Shown one piece after another: positions 22,806-31,145 of a stretch of DNA of 64,000 bases; position 1 is the first letter of the stretch, and each line of letters opens with the position of its first letter. Location of the stretch: assembly GCA_963643225.1 (NCBI GenBank), contig CAVIIX010000005.1:57407-121406 (forward strand), in the 5' to 3' direction. A program made the translations under genes and the position numbers. The notes beneath the pieces were generated by a model. The model was not told where the DNA came from and ran no database searches. It saw only the letters and a program-made list of their open reading frames with translations. The stretch comes from UBA1258 sp963643225. Its GTDB lineage: Bacteria > Bacillota > Clostridia > Lachnospirales > Lachnospiraceae.

Positions 22806-23999
22806 TTATCTGTTTGGATATTCTGTTTCTACAAATTTTCTTAAAGCCGTAATTGAACGTTCAACCTTTTCAGTATCAATACAGTAAGCCATGCGGAAAT
22901 ATCCGGGGCATGCAAAAGAATCAGCGGGCACTAAAATCAGGTCGTAATTCTTTGCCTTATTGCAGAAAGCTATGGAATCTTCTTCCAAAGCCTTAGGGAA
23001 AATATAGAAGGTACCGCCGGGCTTAACTACCTTAAAGCCAAGATTTGTAAGCTCCTTATATAAAATATTCATGTTTTTTTCATATACAGAAAGGTCTGAA
23101 GTCATATCAATAACCTTAGCTGTAGCCTGCTGAATAATGGAAGCCGGGCAGTTGTGTCCGGTGCCTCTTGAAATCTGACCGCACATGTTTACAATGGTGG
23201 CAGAATCTTTGTCTGCTGGATTGACGGCCACATATCCTATTCTTTCTCCTGGAAGTGACAAGGACTTAGAGAAGGAATAGCAGGAAAGTGTATAGTCGTA
23301 ATATTTTGAAGGATAAGGGCATTCTACACCATCAAATAAAATTTCTCTGTAGGGTTCGTCGGAAATGAGGTAAATATTAAAACCATATTCCTGGGACTTA
23401 TTTCTCAAAATATCCGAAAGTTTATTAATGGTAGCTTCCGAATAAACAATACCTGTAGGATTGTTTGGTGTGTTAATTAAGACAGCCTTTACATTTGGTG
23501 TCAGCATTTCAAGGAATTTATCAAAATTAATCTGGAAAGCTTCCGTATCTGCCGGAACCACTTTAATGTTTGCTCCTGTACCTGTTACATATGGAATGTA
23601 TTCAGGGAAAAAGGGTGCAAAAACAATTACATCGTCACCGGGCTTTGTAACAGCTCTTAAAGCATGTGCAATTGCACCTGCGGCACCTGATGCAGGAAAA
23701 ATATCCGATGCTTTATAGTTCATTCCAAATCTTTTATTTAAAGAATCAGCAACCGCCTGTTTAAATTCAGGATTGCCAAGGCTAGGACTGTAGCCGTGTA
23801 AAGCCATGGGATTTTCTTCCTGAAGCATTTTTATCATCGCCTCTGTAAATTCAGGGCATACCGGAACTGAAGGATTTCCTAAGCTGTAATCAAATACGTT
23901 TTCGTAGCCAATTTCCTTTCCTCTTTCTGTAGCAAACTCGGAAAGCTGTCGGATAACTGATTTTTTACCAAGCATTTCCTTATAAGATTCGTTTATCAT
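22806..23999 (-). CDS. PLP-dependent class I/II aminotransferase
   Basis: A 397-residue fold-type I aminotransferase. Recognisable parts are YSLGNPSVP near the start, SGAAGAIAHALRA (phosphate-binding loop), NTPNNPTGIVYS, the SDEPYRE Asp-Tyr pair, the Schiff-base lysine in CYSFSKSLSLPGERIGY, and the C-terminal FRMAYC arginine that binds substrate carboxylate. Substrate cannot be read; the Asn-Pro-Thr-Gly group includes aspartate and aromatic aminotransferases. The ATG at 23999 follows GGAGGT; the longer frame overlaps the receiver gene. Confidence 0.88.
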   Translation of the reverse strand: MINESYKEMLGKKSVIRQLSEFATERGKEIGYENVFDYSLGNPSVPVCPEFTEAMIKMLQEENPMALHGYSPSLGNPEFKQAVADSLNKRFGMNYKASDIFPASGAAGAIAHALRAVTKPGDDVIVFAPFFPEYIPYVTGTGANIKVVPADTEAFQINFDKFLEMLTPNVKAVLINTPNNPTGIVYSEATINKLSDILRNKSQEYGFNIYLISDEPYREILFDGVECPYPSKYYDYTLSCYSFSKSLSLPGERIGYVAVNPADKDSATIVNMCGQISRGTGHNCPASIIQQATAKVIDMTSDLSVYEKNMNILYKELTNLGFKVVKPGGTFYIFPKALEEDSIAFCNKAKNYDLILVPADSFACPGYFRMAYCIDTEKVERSITALRKFVETEYPNR

Positions 24000-24057
24000 T
24001 ATTACCTCCATAATTAAAACAGGAGCAAGGGTAACCTCACTCCGAATACTTACATTT

Positions 24058-24432
24058 TTAAGCTTGTGATTCAAAAACTTCCCCTACGCGTTGTAAAAGC
24101 TCCTCTCTGGATATGGGCTTGATAAGATATCCCTGAGGGTTATGTGCCAGACACTGAATAATCTTTTCTCTCTCTGTAACCGAAGTAAGAAATAGCACGG
24201 GAACATTCTTGGATTCTTCACGCTTACGGATAATCTCAAGTACATGAGGGCCGTCAAATAATGGCATCATATAATCCAGAAGAATCAGATCAGGCGTATG
24301 CTTGATAACATATTCAAGGGCCTGCTTTCCCGAATCTACTATTGTAACCTGATAGTCATCGGCAAGAAACATTCTGAGCAACTTCAGCATATTTTTATCA
24401 TCGTCGACAATAAGTATATGTTTTCTACTCAC
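24058..24432 (-). CDS. Stand-alone response-regulator receiver protein
   Basis: A 124-residue CheY-like domain with no output domain. The acidic pocket DDD (10-12), phospho-acceptor Asp in LILLDYMMP, the Thr-Ser pair in FLTS and the Lys in LIKPIS are intact. The start is GTG at 24432, with only a weak GAGAG twelve bases upstream. No histidine kinase is encoded nearby. The gene precedes an aminotransferase and a patatin on the same strand; a functional link is not evident. Confidence 0.85.
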   Translation of the reverse strand: MSRKHILIVDDDKNMLKLLRMFLADDYQVTIVDSGKQALEYVIKHTPDLILLDYMMPLFDGPHVLEIIRKREESKNVPVLFLTSVTEREKIIQCLAHNPQGYLIKPISREELLQRVGEVFESQA

Positions 24433-24533
24433 CAGACAAAAACACTCTCTTTCTTATTTAATTAAGTGTTCTCCCCAAAATCAACACTAATACAAGTGGA
24501 TTATAGCATAGCCTTGTTAATGCTTGCAACACT

Positions 24534-25367
24534 TTAAATCTGCCAAACGTCATAATTTATGCAACCGATTCGTGTATTCCCTGCTGCTTTAAAGCCGATT
24601 TTTTGCAGGAGTTTTTCCGAGGCTTCGTTTTCCTTCATCACTAAAGCGTTTACCTTTTCAAAGCCGTTTTCTTTTGCAAATTTCAAAATGCCCTTTATGG
24701 CTTCCGTGGCATATCCCTGTCTCTGATAAGAAGTACCTATAGCATATCCCACTTCCGGTTCCGAAAATCCCGCTCTTGTAATAAGCCCTGCCCTGCCTAT
24801 TATCCTTTTGTCTTTTTTGCGGATAACCGTCCATATGCCAAAGCCCTGAATTTCATAAACCTTTTCACGGTATTCCTTTACGTATTTTTTTTCTTCCTCT
24901 ATATCTTCGTAAAGGCTCTCCGTAAACCGTGTCATTTCTGGGTCCTTGTACATTTCATAAAACACATCCACGTCACTTTCAACCGTCTCCCTCAATATAA
25001 GACGTTTAGTTTTAACGGGCTCCCAGGGAATATTGTTAAATCTGTCAAATGTCCCTTTAAAATATGCATATTCCGTATTGTATGGATTCATAATGAAATA
25101 TCTTGCATTTTTAAAATTGTCAATTTCACCGGTTTCTTCTATTAATATAAGTGCGTCCAGGCCACGTGCCTTTATCTTTTCATAATCCCCTGCGTTATCC
25201 GTGATTATAAGTGTTTCTTTTTCTGCAAAAGAAAAATTGTCAAATTTATTAAAATTAACGCTTACGAATCTAAGCCTCATTTTAATCTTAATCTTTAATT
25301 TATTTAAAAGTCCCGGACCCTTTTCAAGGCAAAAGAAAATTCTCTTCATCTGGTTCATTCTCTTCAT
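24534..25367 (-). CDS. GNAT-family N-acetyltransferase with extra N-terminal domain
   Basis: The C-terminal ~165 residues are a RimJ/RimL-type GNAT domain (RLILRETVESDVDVFYEMYKDPEMTRF, GFGIWTVIRKKDKRIIGRAGL, then the acetyl-CoA loop YQRQGYATEAIKGIL and NEASEKLLQKIGF). About 110 residues precede it (LIITDNAGDYEKIKARGLDALIL), resembling a small alpha/beta domain of unknown role that I have seen in similar Clostridia proteins. The true start is unclear because ATGAAGAGAATG occurs twice and no strong binding site is present. The acceptor substrate is unknown. Confidence 0.8.
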   Translation of the reverse strand: MKRMNQMKRIFFCLEKGPGLLNKLKIKIKMRLRFVSVNFNKFDNFSFAEKETLIITDNAGDYEKIKARGLDALILIEETGEIDNFKNARYFIMNPYNTEYAYFKGTFDRFNNIPWEPVKTKRLILRETVESDVDVFYEMYKDPEMTRFTESLYEDIEEEKKYVKEYREKVYEIQGFGIWTVIRKKDKRIIGRAGLITRAGFSEPEVGYAIGTSYQRQGYATEAIKGILKFAKENGFEKVNALVMKENEASEKLLQKIGFKAAGNTRIGCINYDVWQI

Positions 25368-25395
25368 TTACAATATTCCAAAACTATTTTATCAT
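25367..25395 (+). promoter_or_regulatory. Promoter of ppiB
   Basis: TTTACA (25367-25372), a 17-base spacer and TATCAT (25390-25395), ending 34 bases before the cyclophilin start. Its -35 element overlaps the first codon of the divergent acetyltransferase. Confidence 0.5.
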
Positions 25396-25429
25396 ATCTT
25401 TAGAAAATTAAAATAAAGGAGGCATCGAT

Positions 25430-25915
25430 ATGTCTAATCCTATCGTTACTATTAAAATGTCAGACGGCGGCGTTATGAAGCTTGAGCTTTATCCGGAAAT
25501 CGCCCCCAAGACTGTTGAAAACTTTGTTTCTTTGGTTCAGAAAAATTTCTATGACGGGCTTATTTTCCACCGCGTCATTAAAGGCTTTATGATTCAGGGA
25601 GGAGACCCCGAAGGCACCGGCTGCGGCGGCCCCGGCTATTCAATTCCCGGTGAATTTTCCCAAAACGGCTTTAAAAATGATTTAAAGCATACAGAAGGCG
25701 TTATCTCAATGGCAAGAAGCATGAATCCTGATTCTGCTGGCTCACAGTTCTTTATCATGCACAAAAATTCCCCTCACTTAGACGGAAGCTATGCTGCCTT
25801 TGGCAAAATAATCGAGGGGATGGAAATTGTTAACAAAATCGCTGAATGTAAAACAGACTGGTCTGACAGACCTTTGGAAGATCAGATTATGGAAAAGGTA
25901 ACTGTCGAAATTTGA
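25430..25915 (+). CDS. ppiB: Cyclophilin-type peptidyl-prolyl isomerase
   Basis: A 161-residue cyclophilin catalysing cis-trans isomerisation of proline bonds. Active-site parts are present: FHRVIKGFMIQGGDPEGTG (Arg and Phe), SMARSMNPDSAGSQFFI (Gln, Phe) and LDGSYAAFGKIIEGME. There is no signal peptide, so it acts in the cytoplasm. A strong AAAGGAGG precedes the ATG. It is monocistronic, divergent from the acetyltransferase and followed by a hairpin. Confidence 0.95.
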   Translation: MSNPIVTIKMSDGGVMKLELYPEIAPKTVENFVSLVQKNFYDGLIFHRVIKGFMIQGGDPEGTGCGGPGYSIPGEFSQNGFKNDLKHTEGVISMARSMNPDSAGSQFFIMHKNSPHLDGSYAAFGKIIEGMEIVNKIAECKTDWSDRPLEDQIMEKVTVEI

Positions 25916-25990
25916 GCCCGTACGACACACTATTGTTTTAATTTTTAGTTAATTTTCAGTTAATTTACGTGTAAATATGTAAGTTTTTAG

Positions 25991-26020
25991 ACGAGACAGC
26001 AAGTTTTTTGCTGTCTCGTT
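25991..26020 (+). terminator. Hairpin terminator after ppiB
   Basis: ACGAGACAGCAA and TTGCTGTCTCGT form a perfect 12-bp stem about 75 bases after ppiB. The loop contains a T run, but the 3' flank is only T-rich (TCATAATTTGTTC), so efficiency is uncertain. Confidence 0.55.
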
Positions 26021-26161
26021 CATAATTTGTTCATATTTTGTTTCACATTTGTTTATTTACATAACATAAAAATTACACGATTCTGTTATATAGTATTAGT
26101 ATAGAAAAACAAATAAAGCTTACAACAAGTTGCTAAATACTTAAAAACTTTTTCATAATAA

Positions 26162-26189
26162 ATGCCGGGTAAGATAACTTACCCGGCAT
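26162..26189. terminator. Perfect 12-bp hairpin upstream of repeat copy C
   Basis: ATGCCGGGTAAG-ATAA-CTTACCCGGCAT is a perfect stem with a four-base loop. CCTCCCTTTTTAGG follows on the plus strand, so it may end a plus-strand transcript or act in both directions. Confidence 0.5.
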
Positions 26190-26210
26190 CCTCCCTTTTT
26201 AGGGGCTTTT

Positions 26211-26343
26211 GTCAAGAATATTCGCAATCCGCTTCGCTACGGCTCTCCTAAAAGCGGCACTACGTGCCTTACGAGGTACTTTCCTTTTGCAATAGTGCCT
26301 CGTTTAAGAACACCCACCGCCTAAAGGCAGTGGGTGTTCTTTA
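26211..26343 (-). repeat. Dispersed multi-hairpin repeat, copy C (full length, reverse)
   Basis: Reverse orientation: GTCAAGAATATTCGCAATCC through the hairpin arms to CCGCCTAAAGGCAGTGGGTGTTCTTTAG. Against copy A, the outer stem ACGAGG.../...CCTCGT is kept while the inner stem and loop are replaced. The first hairpin is longer here (AAGAACACCCAC pairs with GTGGGTGTTCTT). It lies 33 bases beyond the lipid-kinase stop codon, where the long hairpin may end that operon's transcript. Confidence 0.85.
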
Positions 26344-26376
26344 GTTTTTTAACCTCACAGTGCTGTAAGGTTATTT

Positions 26377-27258
26377 TTATTTAACTGCAATTTCCATTGC
26401 TTCTTTTTTATTTACAATCTCTACAACCTTATCGCTGCCGCCGTATTCTCCGTCCAGTGTCCAAGGCACATCCTTTTCACTTGTAAAGGTAATTTTGTCA
26501 GCCTTAAAATAATACAAATCCTTTGCAGTAAGTTCTCTGTTTAAAAGCGCTGCAATAACCGCATTCATTTCAACCGGAGATTTAGGTTCTCTTACAAGAG
26601 TCACTTCAAAATATCCGTCGTTAAGGCTTACATTTGAACCTGTGATTTTCTTTATACCGCCTACGGAATCGGAATTTGTAATCATACCGTAGATAAAAAA
26701 ATCATCTATTGTCATGTGATCCGTTTCAATATGCATATGGAAGGGTTTAATTTCCGTAACGTGTCTTAATGCTTCAACAAGATAAGCTGCATGTCCTAGA
26801 CGGTTCTTTTTATCCTGTGGTGTTGCATAGGATACCTCTGTAAAAGCGCCAAAGGCTGCCACATATACAAAGGTTTTTTTGTTAAACATTCCAACGTCGC
26901 ACTTAAAGGTCTTGTCGGATATTGCCGTTTTAGCTGCATTCATCATGCCGTTTGGAATTCCTACTGAAGCAGCAAAGTCATTGGTGGAGCCTGCAGGAAT
27001 ATAACCGATGGGAATAGGATTTTTCCTCTTCATCATGCCGTACACTACTTCATCAAGAGTGCCGTCACCGCCAGAGCATATTACCCTGTCGTAACCTTCC
27101 TCTAATTTTTCCACCCATTCCGTTGCATCGCCTCGTTTTGTGGTGGCCGCAACCGTGATTTTGTGTCCTTCAACGGAAAAAAGCTCGATTATATTACCGA
27201 GCTCAGATTTAATCTTTTCTTTTCCTGCCTTAGGATTAAAAACAAAAAATAGATTCAT
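26377..27258 (-). CDS. YegS/BmrU-type lipid kinase (diacylglycerol kinase catalytic domain)
   Basis: A 293-residue kinase with the DAGK catalytic fold: FVFNPKAGKEKIKSEL, the nucleotide loop CSGGDGTLDEVVYGM and IGYIPAGSTNDFAASVGIP. The C-terminal beta-rich domain ends in TLDGEYGG. It probably phosphorylates diacylglycerol or a related lipid at the membrane face. It begins two bases after the crh-like gene and is last in the ftsH-to-lipid-kinase operon. Confidence 0.88.
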   Translation of the reverse strand: MNLFFVFNPKAGKEKIKSELGNIIELFSVEGHKITVAATTKRGDATEWVEKLEEGYDRVICSGGDGTLDEVVYGMMKRKNPIPIGYIPAGSTNDFAASVGIPNGMMNAAKTAISDKTFKCDVGMFNKKTFVYVAAFGAFTEVSYATPQDKKNRLGHAAYLVEALRHVTEIKPFHMHIETDHMTIDDFFIYGMITNSDSVGGIKKITGSNVSLNDGYFEVTLVREPKSPVEMNAVIAALLNRELTAKDLYYFKADKITFTSEKDVPWTLDGEYGGSDKVVEIVNKKEAMEIAVK

Positions 27259-27260
27259 TC

Positions 27261-27515
27261 TTATTTTCCACTTAAAAAGTTAACCACGCCTTCAACTGCT
27301 GCTTCTTCATCAGCACCGTCAGCAATAACAGTAAGTTCATCACCCTCATCAAGTCCCAAAGTCATCATACCCATAATGCTCTTTGCATTTACGTGCTTGC
27401 CCTCTGTCTCGATGTATACAGAAGCCTCATACTGGCTCGCTACCTGTACAAGCATTGCTACAGGGCTAGCCTCAAGGCCACCGGCCAACTGAATCTTGAT
27501 ATCCTGTTTAATCAT
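27261..27515 (-). CDS. crh: Crh-like HPr paralogue lacking the phospho-histidine
   Basis: An 84-residue HPr-fold protein. At the position of HPr His15 (GLHARPA) it has Glu15 in GGLEASPVA, and Arg17 is Ser. The regulatory Ser46 is kept in NAKSIMGMMTLG. The ATG at 27515 is preferred over an adjacent ATG at 27518 because it fits the binding site GGGAGAG and places Glu15 and Ser46 in register with HPr numbering. Such a protein cannot relay PTS phosphate but can be phosphorylated by HprK, as is Crh in Bacillus, which likewise lies just after whiA. It overlaps whiA by eight bases. Crh of Bacillus has Gln15, not Glu. Confidence 0.8.
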   Translation of the reverse strand: MIKQDIKIQLAGGLEASPVAMLVQVASQYEASVYIETEGKHVNAKSIMGMMTLGLDEGDELTVIADGADEEAAVEGVVNFLSGK

Positions 27516-28419
27516 CATCTCTCCCTTTCTTCCGTAAATCCTCAGCGTATTCGCTCAACTTTCTTAACCTGTGATTTACCCCCGATTTACCTACCTGAGG
27601 ACTTAGCAGCTCTCCAAGCTCTGAAAAAGAGCTTTCCGGATTTTCCATCCTTACAACTGCCATTTCCTTAAGGCTGTCCGGCAGAGCATCAAGCCCTACC
27701 GTGTTTTGTATAAGAAGAATATCTTCAATCTGTTTGGATGCCGCCGTTACTGCCTTGGTGATGTTTGCCATGTCACAGTTGTTACGACGGTTTACACTGT
27801 TTCTTACATTCTTTACGATTTTTGCATTAACCATTTCCATTAAGGATTTATGAGCACCCATAATGTTTAACACATCCGAAATAACCTCAGATTCCTTAAA
27901 GTAAAGAACACTATATTTTTTTCTTAATGAACATTTGGGAATAATATTAAACTGAGATAGCAGGTATGTCAATAACTTTGTGTATTCAGCATCACTTGAT
28001 ACAAGCTCTAAGTGATAGGCTTTTTCAGGATCGTTCACAAAGCCTCCTGCCAGAAAAGCTCCCCTTAAATAGGCTCTTTTACAGCAGTCTTTTTTTATTA
28101 ACGGCATAGGGTCATTAATGTTTAAAAATTTTAAAACCTTGTCTATCTCGGCATTTTCAGGTGTCAAAACAATGTAATTCTTACGGTTTATCGTCTCTTC
28201 CCAAAAATTACTCGTTTTTATATTAAATGTTTTATTTAACAATGTAAAGCATTTTCTTAAAGCAGCCTGGTTGTCAGTACAAAGAAAAACCTTTGGATTT
28301 CCTTCCTCTTCAACTATTCCGTAATAAGAAAGTAAAGCCGCAAGTTCTGCTTTTCTGCAATGCATTTCGTTTGGAAAAACATTTATCAGTTCTTCCTTTA
28401 CATCCGTTGAAAAGGACAT
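27508..28419 (-). CDS. whiA: DNA-binding protein WhiA
   Basis: A 303-residue WhiA: N-terminal MSFSTDVKEELINVFPNEMHCRKAELAALLSYYG, a degenerate LAGLIDADG homing-endonuclease fold (KRAYLRGAFLAGGFVNDPEKAYHLE), and a C-terminal helix-turn-helix (RMENPESSFSELGELLSPQVGKSGVNHRLRKL). WhiA influences cell division and chromosome segregation in Gram-positive bacteria. It starts six bases after rapZ and overlaps crh. Confidence 0.95.
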   Translation of the reverse strand: MSFSTDVKEELINVFPNEMHCRKAELAALLSYYGIVEEEGNPKVFLCTDNQAALRKCFTLLNKTFNIKTSNFWEETINRKNYIVLTPENAEIDKVLKFLNINDPMPLIKKDCCKRAYLRGAFLAGGFVNDPEKAYHLELVSSDAEYTKLLTYLLSQFNIIPKCSLRKKYSVLYFKESEVISDVLNIMGAHKSLMEMVNAKIVKNVRNSVNRRNNCDMANITKAVTAASKQIEDILLIQNTVGLDALPDSLKEMAVVRMENPESSFSELGELLSPQVGKSGVNHRLRKLSEYAEDLRKKGRDDD

Positions 28420-28425
28420 ATATAC

Positions 28426-29286
28426 CTACTTTCCGTTTTTTACGTCTCTGTGGGTTAAGGTAATGCCGTAATCGCCGTCCTTAAGGCGCTTATAAAGGTT
28501 ATTAGCAAGCGTTACGCTTCTGTGATGACCGCCGGTGCAGCCTATGCCTATTACAAGCTGGTATTTACCTTCCTTAATATAGTTTGGAATCAAAAATCTT
28601 AACATGTTTTCAAGCATACCTAAAAATTCTTCCGATTCCTTGAAGCCCATTACATAATCCTGAACCGCTTCGTCAAGGCCTGTAAGGTTTTTAAGATTAT
28701 CTACGTAAAAAGGATTAGGAAGGAATCGTACGTCAAATACAAGATCCGCATCCTGTGGAATACCGTTTTTAAAGCCAAAAGAAACAATATTTATCATTAA
28801 ATTATTGTATTCTTTGTTTTCTACAAATATTCTGTCAAGTTCTTCCTTAAGCTCTCTTGTCAAAAGATTGGAGGTGTCGATTATATAATCAGACAGAAGC
28901 TTCATTTCTGCCAAAGCCTCACGCTCTTTTTTAATACCATCTTCCACTCTACCATCAGGAGCAAGCGGATGAAGTCGTCTTGTCTCCTTATAGCGCTTCA
29001 TAAGGGTTTTATCTGAAGTCTCAAGAAAGAGGATTTCTAAATGAAGATGACTTTCCTTAATTTTTTTAAGAGTCTTTATAACCTCCTCAAAGGGCTGGTC
29101 TGCTCTTGCATCCAACCCAAGTGCCACCTTCGAAAATTCAGTATTCTTTTCAGAAATAAGCTCAACAAATTTGTCTATCAGCTTAATGGGCAGGTTATCA
29201 ACGCAATAATAGCCCGCATCCTCAAGCATCTTCATAGCTGTTCTTTTGCCGCTTCCGCTCATACCGGTGACAACAACGAGTCGCAT
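28426..29286 (-). CDS. rapZ: RNase adapter protein RapZ (YvcJ family nucleotide-binding protein)
   Basis: A 286-residue P-loop protein with Walker A GMSGSGKRTAMKMLEDAGY, then VDNLPIKLI and LFLETSDKTLMKRYKETRR. The C-terminal domain has PFYVDNLKNLTG and GIGCTGGHHRSVTLAN. Escherichia coli RapZ guides degradation of the GlmZ small RNA, while the Bacillus homologue YvcJ binds and hydrolyses nucleotides. Which role applies here is unknown. It lies 12 bases after murB and just before whiA, the common arrangement, although the usual yvcK gene is missing between them. Confidence 0.93.
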   Translation of the reverse strand: MRLVVVTGMSGSGKRTAMKMLEDAGYYCVDNLPIKLIDKFVELISEKNTEFSKVALGLDARADQPFEEVIKTLKKIKESHLHLEILFLETSDKTLMKRYKETRRLHPLAPDGRVEDGIKKEREALAEMKLLSDYIIDTSNLLTRELKEELDRIFVENKEYNNLMINIVSFGFKNGIPQDADLVFDVRFLPNPFYVDNLKNLTGLDEAVQDYVMGFKESEEFLGMLENMLRFLIPNYIKEGKYQLVIGIGCTGGHHRSVTLANNLYKRLKDGDYGITLTHRDVKNGK

Positions 29287-29298
29287 AATTTTCTCCTG

Positions 29299-30201
29299 TT
29301 AATTAAAGTCTCCAAGCCGTATTACTTCAGGCTCCAAAACGATGCCGGAAGCTTCTTTAACACGCTTAATTACTTCTTCAATAAGCTCATTTATTTCTTT
29401 TGCCGTAGCATTTTTATCATTTACAACAAAGCCGCAGTGCTTTTCTGAAACCGATGCGCCACCGATTCTAAAGCCTCTAAGGCCCGCGTCCTCAATAAGC
29501 TTTCCTGCAAAATTCCCTTCAGGACGTTTAAAGGTGCTGCCCGCGCTTGGTAGGTCGATGGGTTGTTTTGCACGTCTTTTTTCCATAAGAGTGTTCATCT
29601 TTTCAGCGATTTCGTTTTTGTCTCCTTCAGCCAAAGAAAATTCGACCGAAAGCGCAATCAACGGCTGTTCCTTTAAAGCACTGTGTCTGTATCCAAAGTC
29701 CATTTCGGCATTAGAATAAACAACCGTTTCAAGATTTTTATTTAAAAGTGTAACCGACTTAACTACCTGCTTCATTTCTCCGTCATAGGCGCCTGCATTC
29801 ATTACCATCGCGCCGCCTACGGAGCCTGGGATTCCGTGAGCAAATTCAAGACCTGTTAAAGAATTTTCTTTTGCCGCAACAGCTACGCGTGAAAGTATTG
29901 CAGCAGCTCCCGCGGTAATGGTTTTTTCATTAACTGAAATATTTAAAAAGTCTCCAGAAAGTTTAATGGCAATCCCTTCATAACCGTTATCGCTTACTAA
30001 AATATTGCTTCCGTTACCTAAAATAAAATAGTTTTTATTTTCGTCCTTAATAAGCCGTAAAGCCTTAATAAGCTCCTCTTTGTTATTGACTCTTACCAGT
30101 GCTTCACAGGGACCGCCTACTTTAAAGGTAGTGTGGTTTTTTAAATTTTCATTTATAAGCACTTGTGAAGGGTTCACAAGTGCTTTAAGCTTTTCTGTCA
30201 T
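29299..30201 (-). CDS. murB: UDP-N-acetylenolpyruvoylglucosamine reductase MurB
   Basis: A 300-residue flavoenzyme reducing UDP-GlcNAc-enolpyruvate to UDP-MurNAc in peptidoglycan synthesis. FAD-binding parts are NHTTFKVGGPCEALV, NYFILGNGSNILVSD and LEFAHGIPGSVGGAMVMNAGAYDGE. The proton-donor Ser is in SAGSTFKRPEGN, followed by KLIEDAGLRGFRIGGASVSEKHCGFVVN, the type IIb layout. It lies eight bases after the glucokinase. Confidence 0.95.
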   Translation of the reverse strand: MTEKLKALVNPSQVLINENLKNHTTFKVGGPCEALVRVNNKEELIKALRLIKDENKNYFILGNGSNILVSDNGYEGIAIKLSGDFLNISVNEKTITAGAAAILSRVAVAAKENSLTGLEFAHGIPGSVGGAMVMNAGAYDGEMKQVVKSVTLLNKNLETVVYSNAEMDFGYRHSALKEQPLIALSVEFSLAEGDKNEIAEKMNTLMEKRRAKQPIDLPSAGSTFKRPEGNFAGKLIEDAGLRGFRIGGASVSEKHCGFVVNDKNATAKEINELIEEVIKRVKEASGIVLEPEVIRLGDFN

Positions 30202-30209
30202 AAAATTTC

Positions 30210-31142
30210 CTATAATACTAATTTAGCGGCACCGTACATTCCTGCATCGTTACCTAATGTAGCAAGTAAGAATTTGCATTTTTTTGCGCCCGGGAATACA
30301 TATTTTTCAAAGGAAGGTCTGATGAAATCAAATATGATTTCTCCTGCCTTTGATACACCTCCGCCGATTACAAAAGCATCAGGGTTAACGGTTGATGCAA
30401 CCATTGCAAGACCTTTACCTAAATCCTCGCCGAAAGCCCTTGCTATCTGAATACATAATTCATCTCCTGCCTTTACGCCGTCAAATACAGCCTTCGCGGA
30501 AGTATCTGCCTTGGTTAAAACAGTCTCTTTCTTCCAGTCAGCAAGCATAACAGAAGCCGTGTATGCAATACCTGTAGCAGAAGCATACTGTTCCAGACAG
30601 CCATGACCGCCGCATCCGCAGGTTCTTGTTTCTCCATCCTTTAAATGAATGTGGCCGATTTCTCCGCCTGCACCTGTGGTGCCAGCAAGCATCTTTCCTT
30701 TAATAACAACACCGCCGCCTACGCCTGTACCAAGGGTTACCATAATCATGTTGTTACAGCCGACACCGCCACCCTTCCACATTTCGCCAAGAGCCGCAAC
30801 GTTTGCATCGTTACCTGTCATAGTCTTAATGCCTGTAAGCTTTTCAATGGTTTCGTTTACGTTAAATTCACCCCAGCCTAAATTTACCGCTACATGAATG
30901 ACACCATCGTCATCAACAGGGCCGGGCACCCCTACACCGATACCTGATACCTCATTCTTTGAAATATTTTTTTCTTTTAAATAATTGTTAATGGAATCGG
31001 CTACGTCAGGTAAAATCTTTTCACCGTTGTTTTCTTTACGTGTAGGAATTTCCCACTTGTCAATAATGTTTCCTTCCAAATCAAGAAAGCCCATTTTAAC
31101 GGTTGTGCCGCCTACATCTATACCAAATACATACTTATCCAT
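30210..31142 (-). CDS. glcK: ROK-family glucokinase
   Basis: A 310-residue ROK kinase phosphorylating glucose with ATP. It has the phosphate loop FGIDVGGTTVKMGFLD, sugar-contact segment GVPGPVDDDGVI, the catalytic Asp in MTGNDANVAALGE, and the zinc signature with three cysteines in HLKDGETRTCGCGGHGCLEQYAS. GGGVSKAGE is the adenosine-binding loop. It follows hprK by three bases, putting glucose phosphorylation beside catabolite-repression signalling. Confidence 0.92.
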   Translation of the reverse strand: MDKYVFGIDVGGTTVKMGFLDLEGNIIDKWEIPTRKENNGEKILPDVADSINNYLKEKNISKNEVSGIGVGVPGPVDDDGVIHVAVNLGWGEFNVNETIEKLTGIKTMTGNDANVAALGEMWKGGGVGCNNMIMVTLGTGVGGGVVIKGKMLAGTTGAGGEIGHIHLKDGETRTCGCGGHGCLEQYASATGIAYTASVMLADWKKETVLTKADTSAKAVFDGVKAGDELCIQIARAFGEDLGKGLAMVASTVNPDAFVIGGGVSKAGEIIFDFIRPSFEKYVFPGAKKCKFLLATLGNDAGMYGAAKLVL

Positions 31143-31145
31143 TCT

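Larger units (their letters stand above)
25916..26376. other. 460-base intergenic region between ppiB and the lipid kinase gene
   Basis: It holds, in order, a hairpin after ppiB (25991-26019), about 140 bases of very AT-rich sequence with an extended -10-like TGTTATATA at 26084-26092, a perfect 12-bp hairpin (26162-26189), and dispersed repeat copy C (26211-26343). No coding frame of interest is visible. The AT-rich part ending in the second hairpin could be a small RNA gene, but no good -35 element supports this. Confidence 0.5.
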
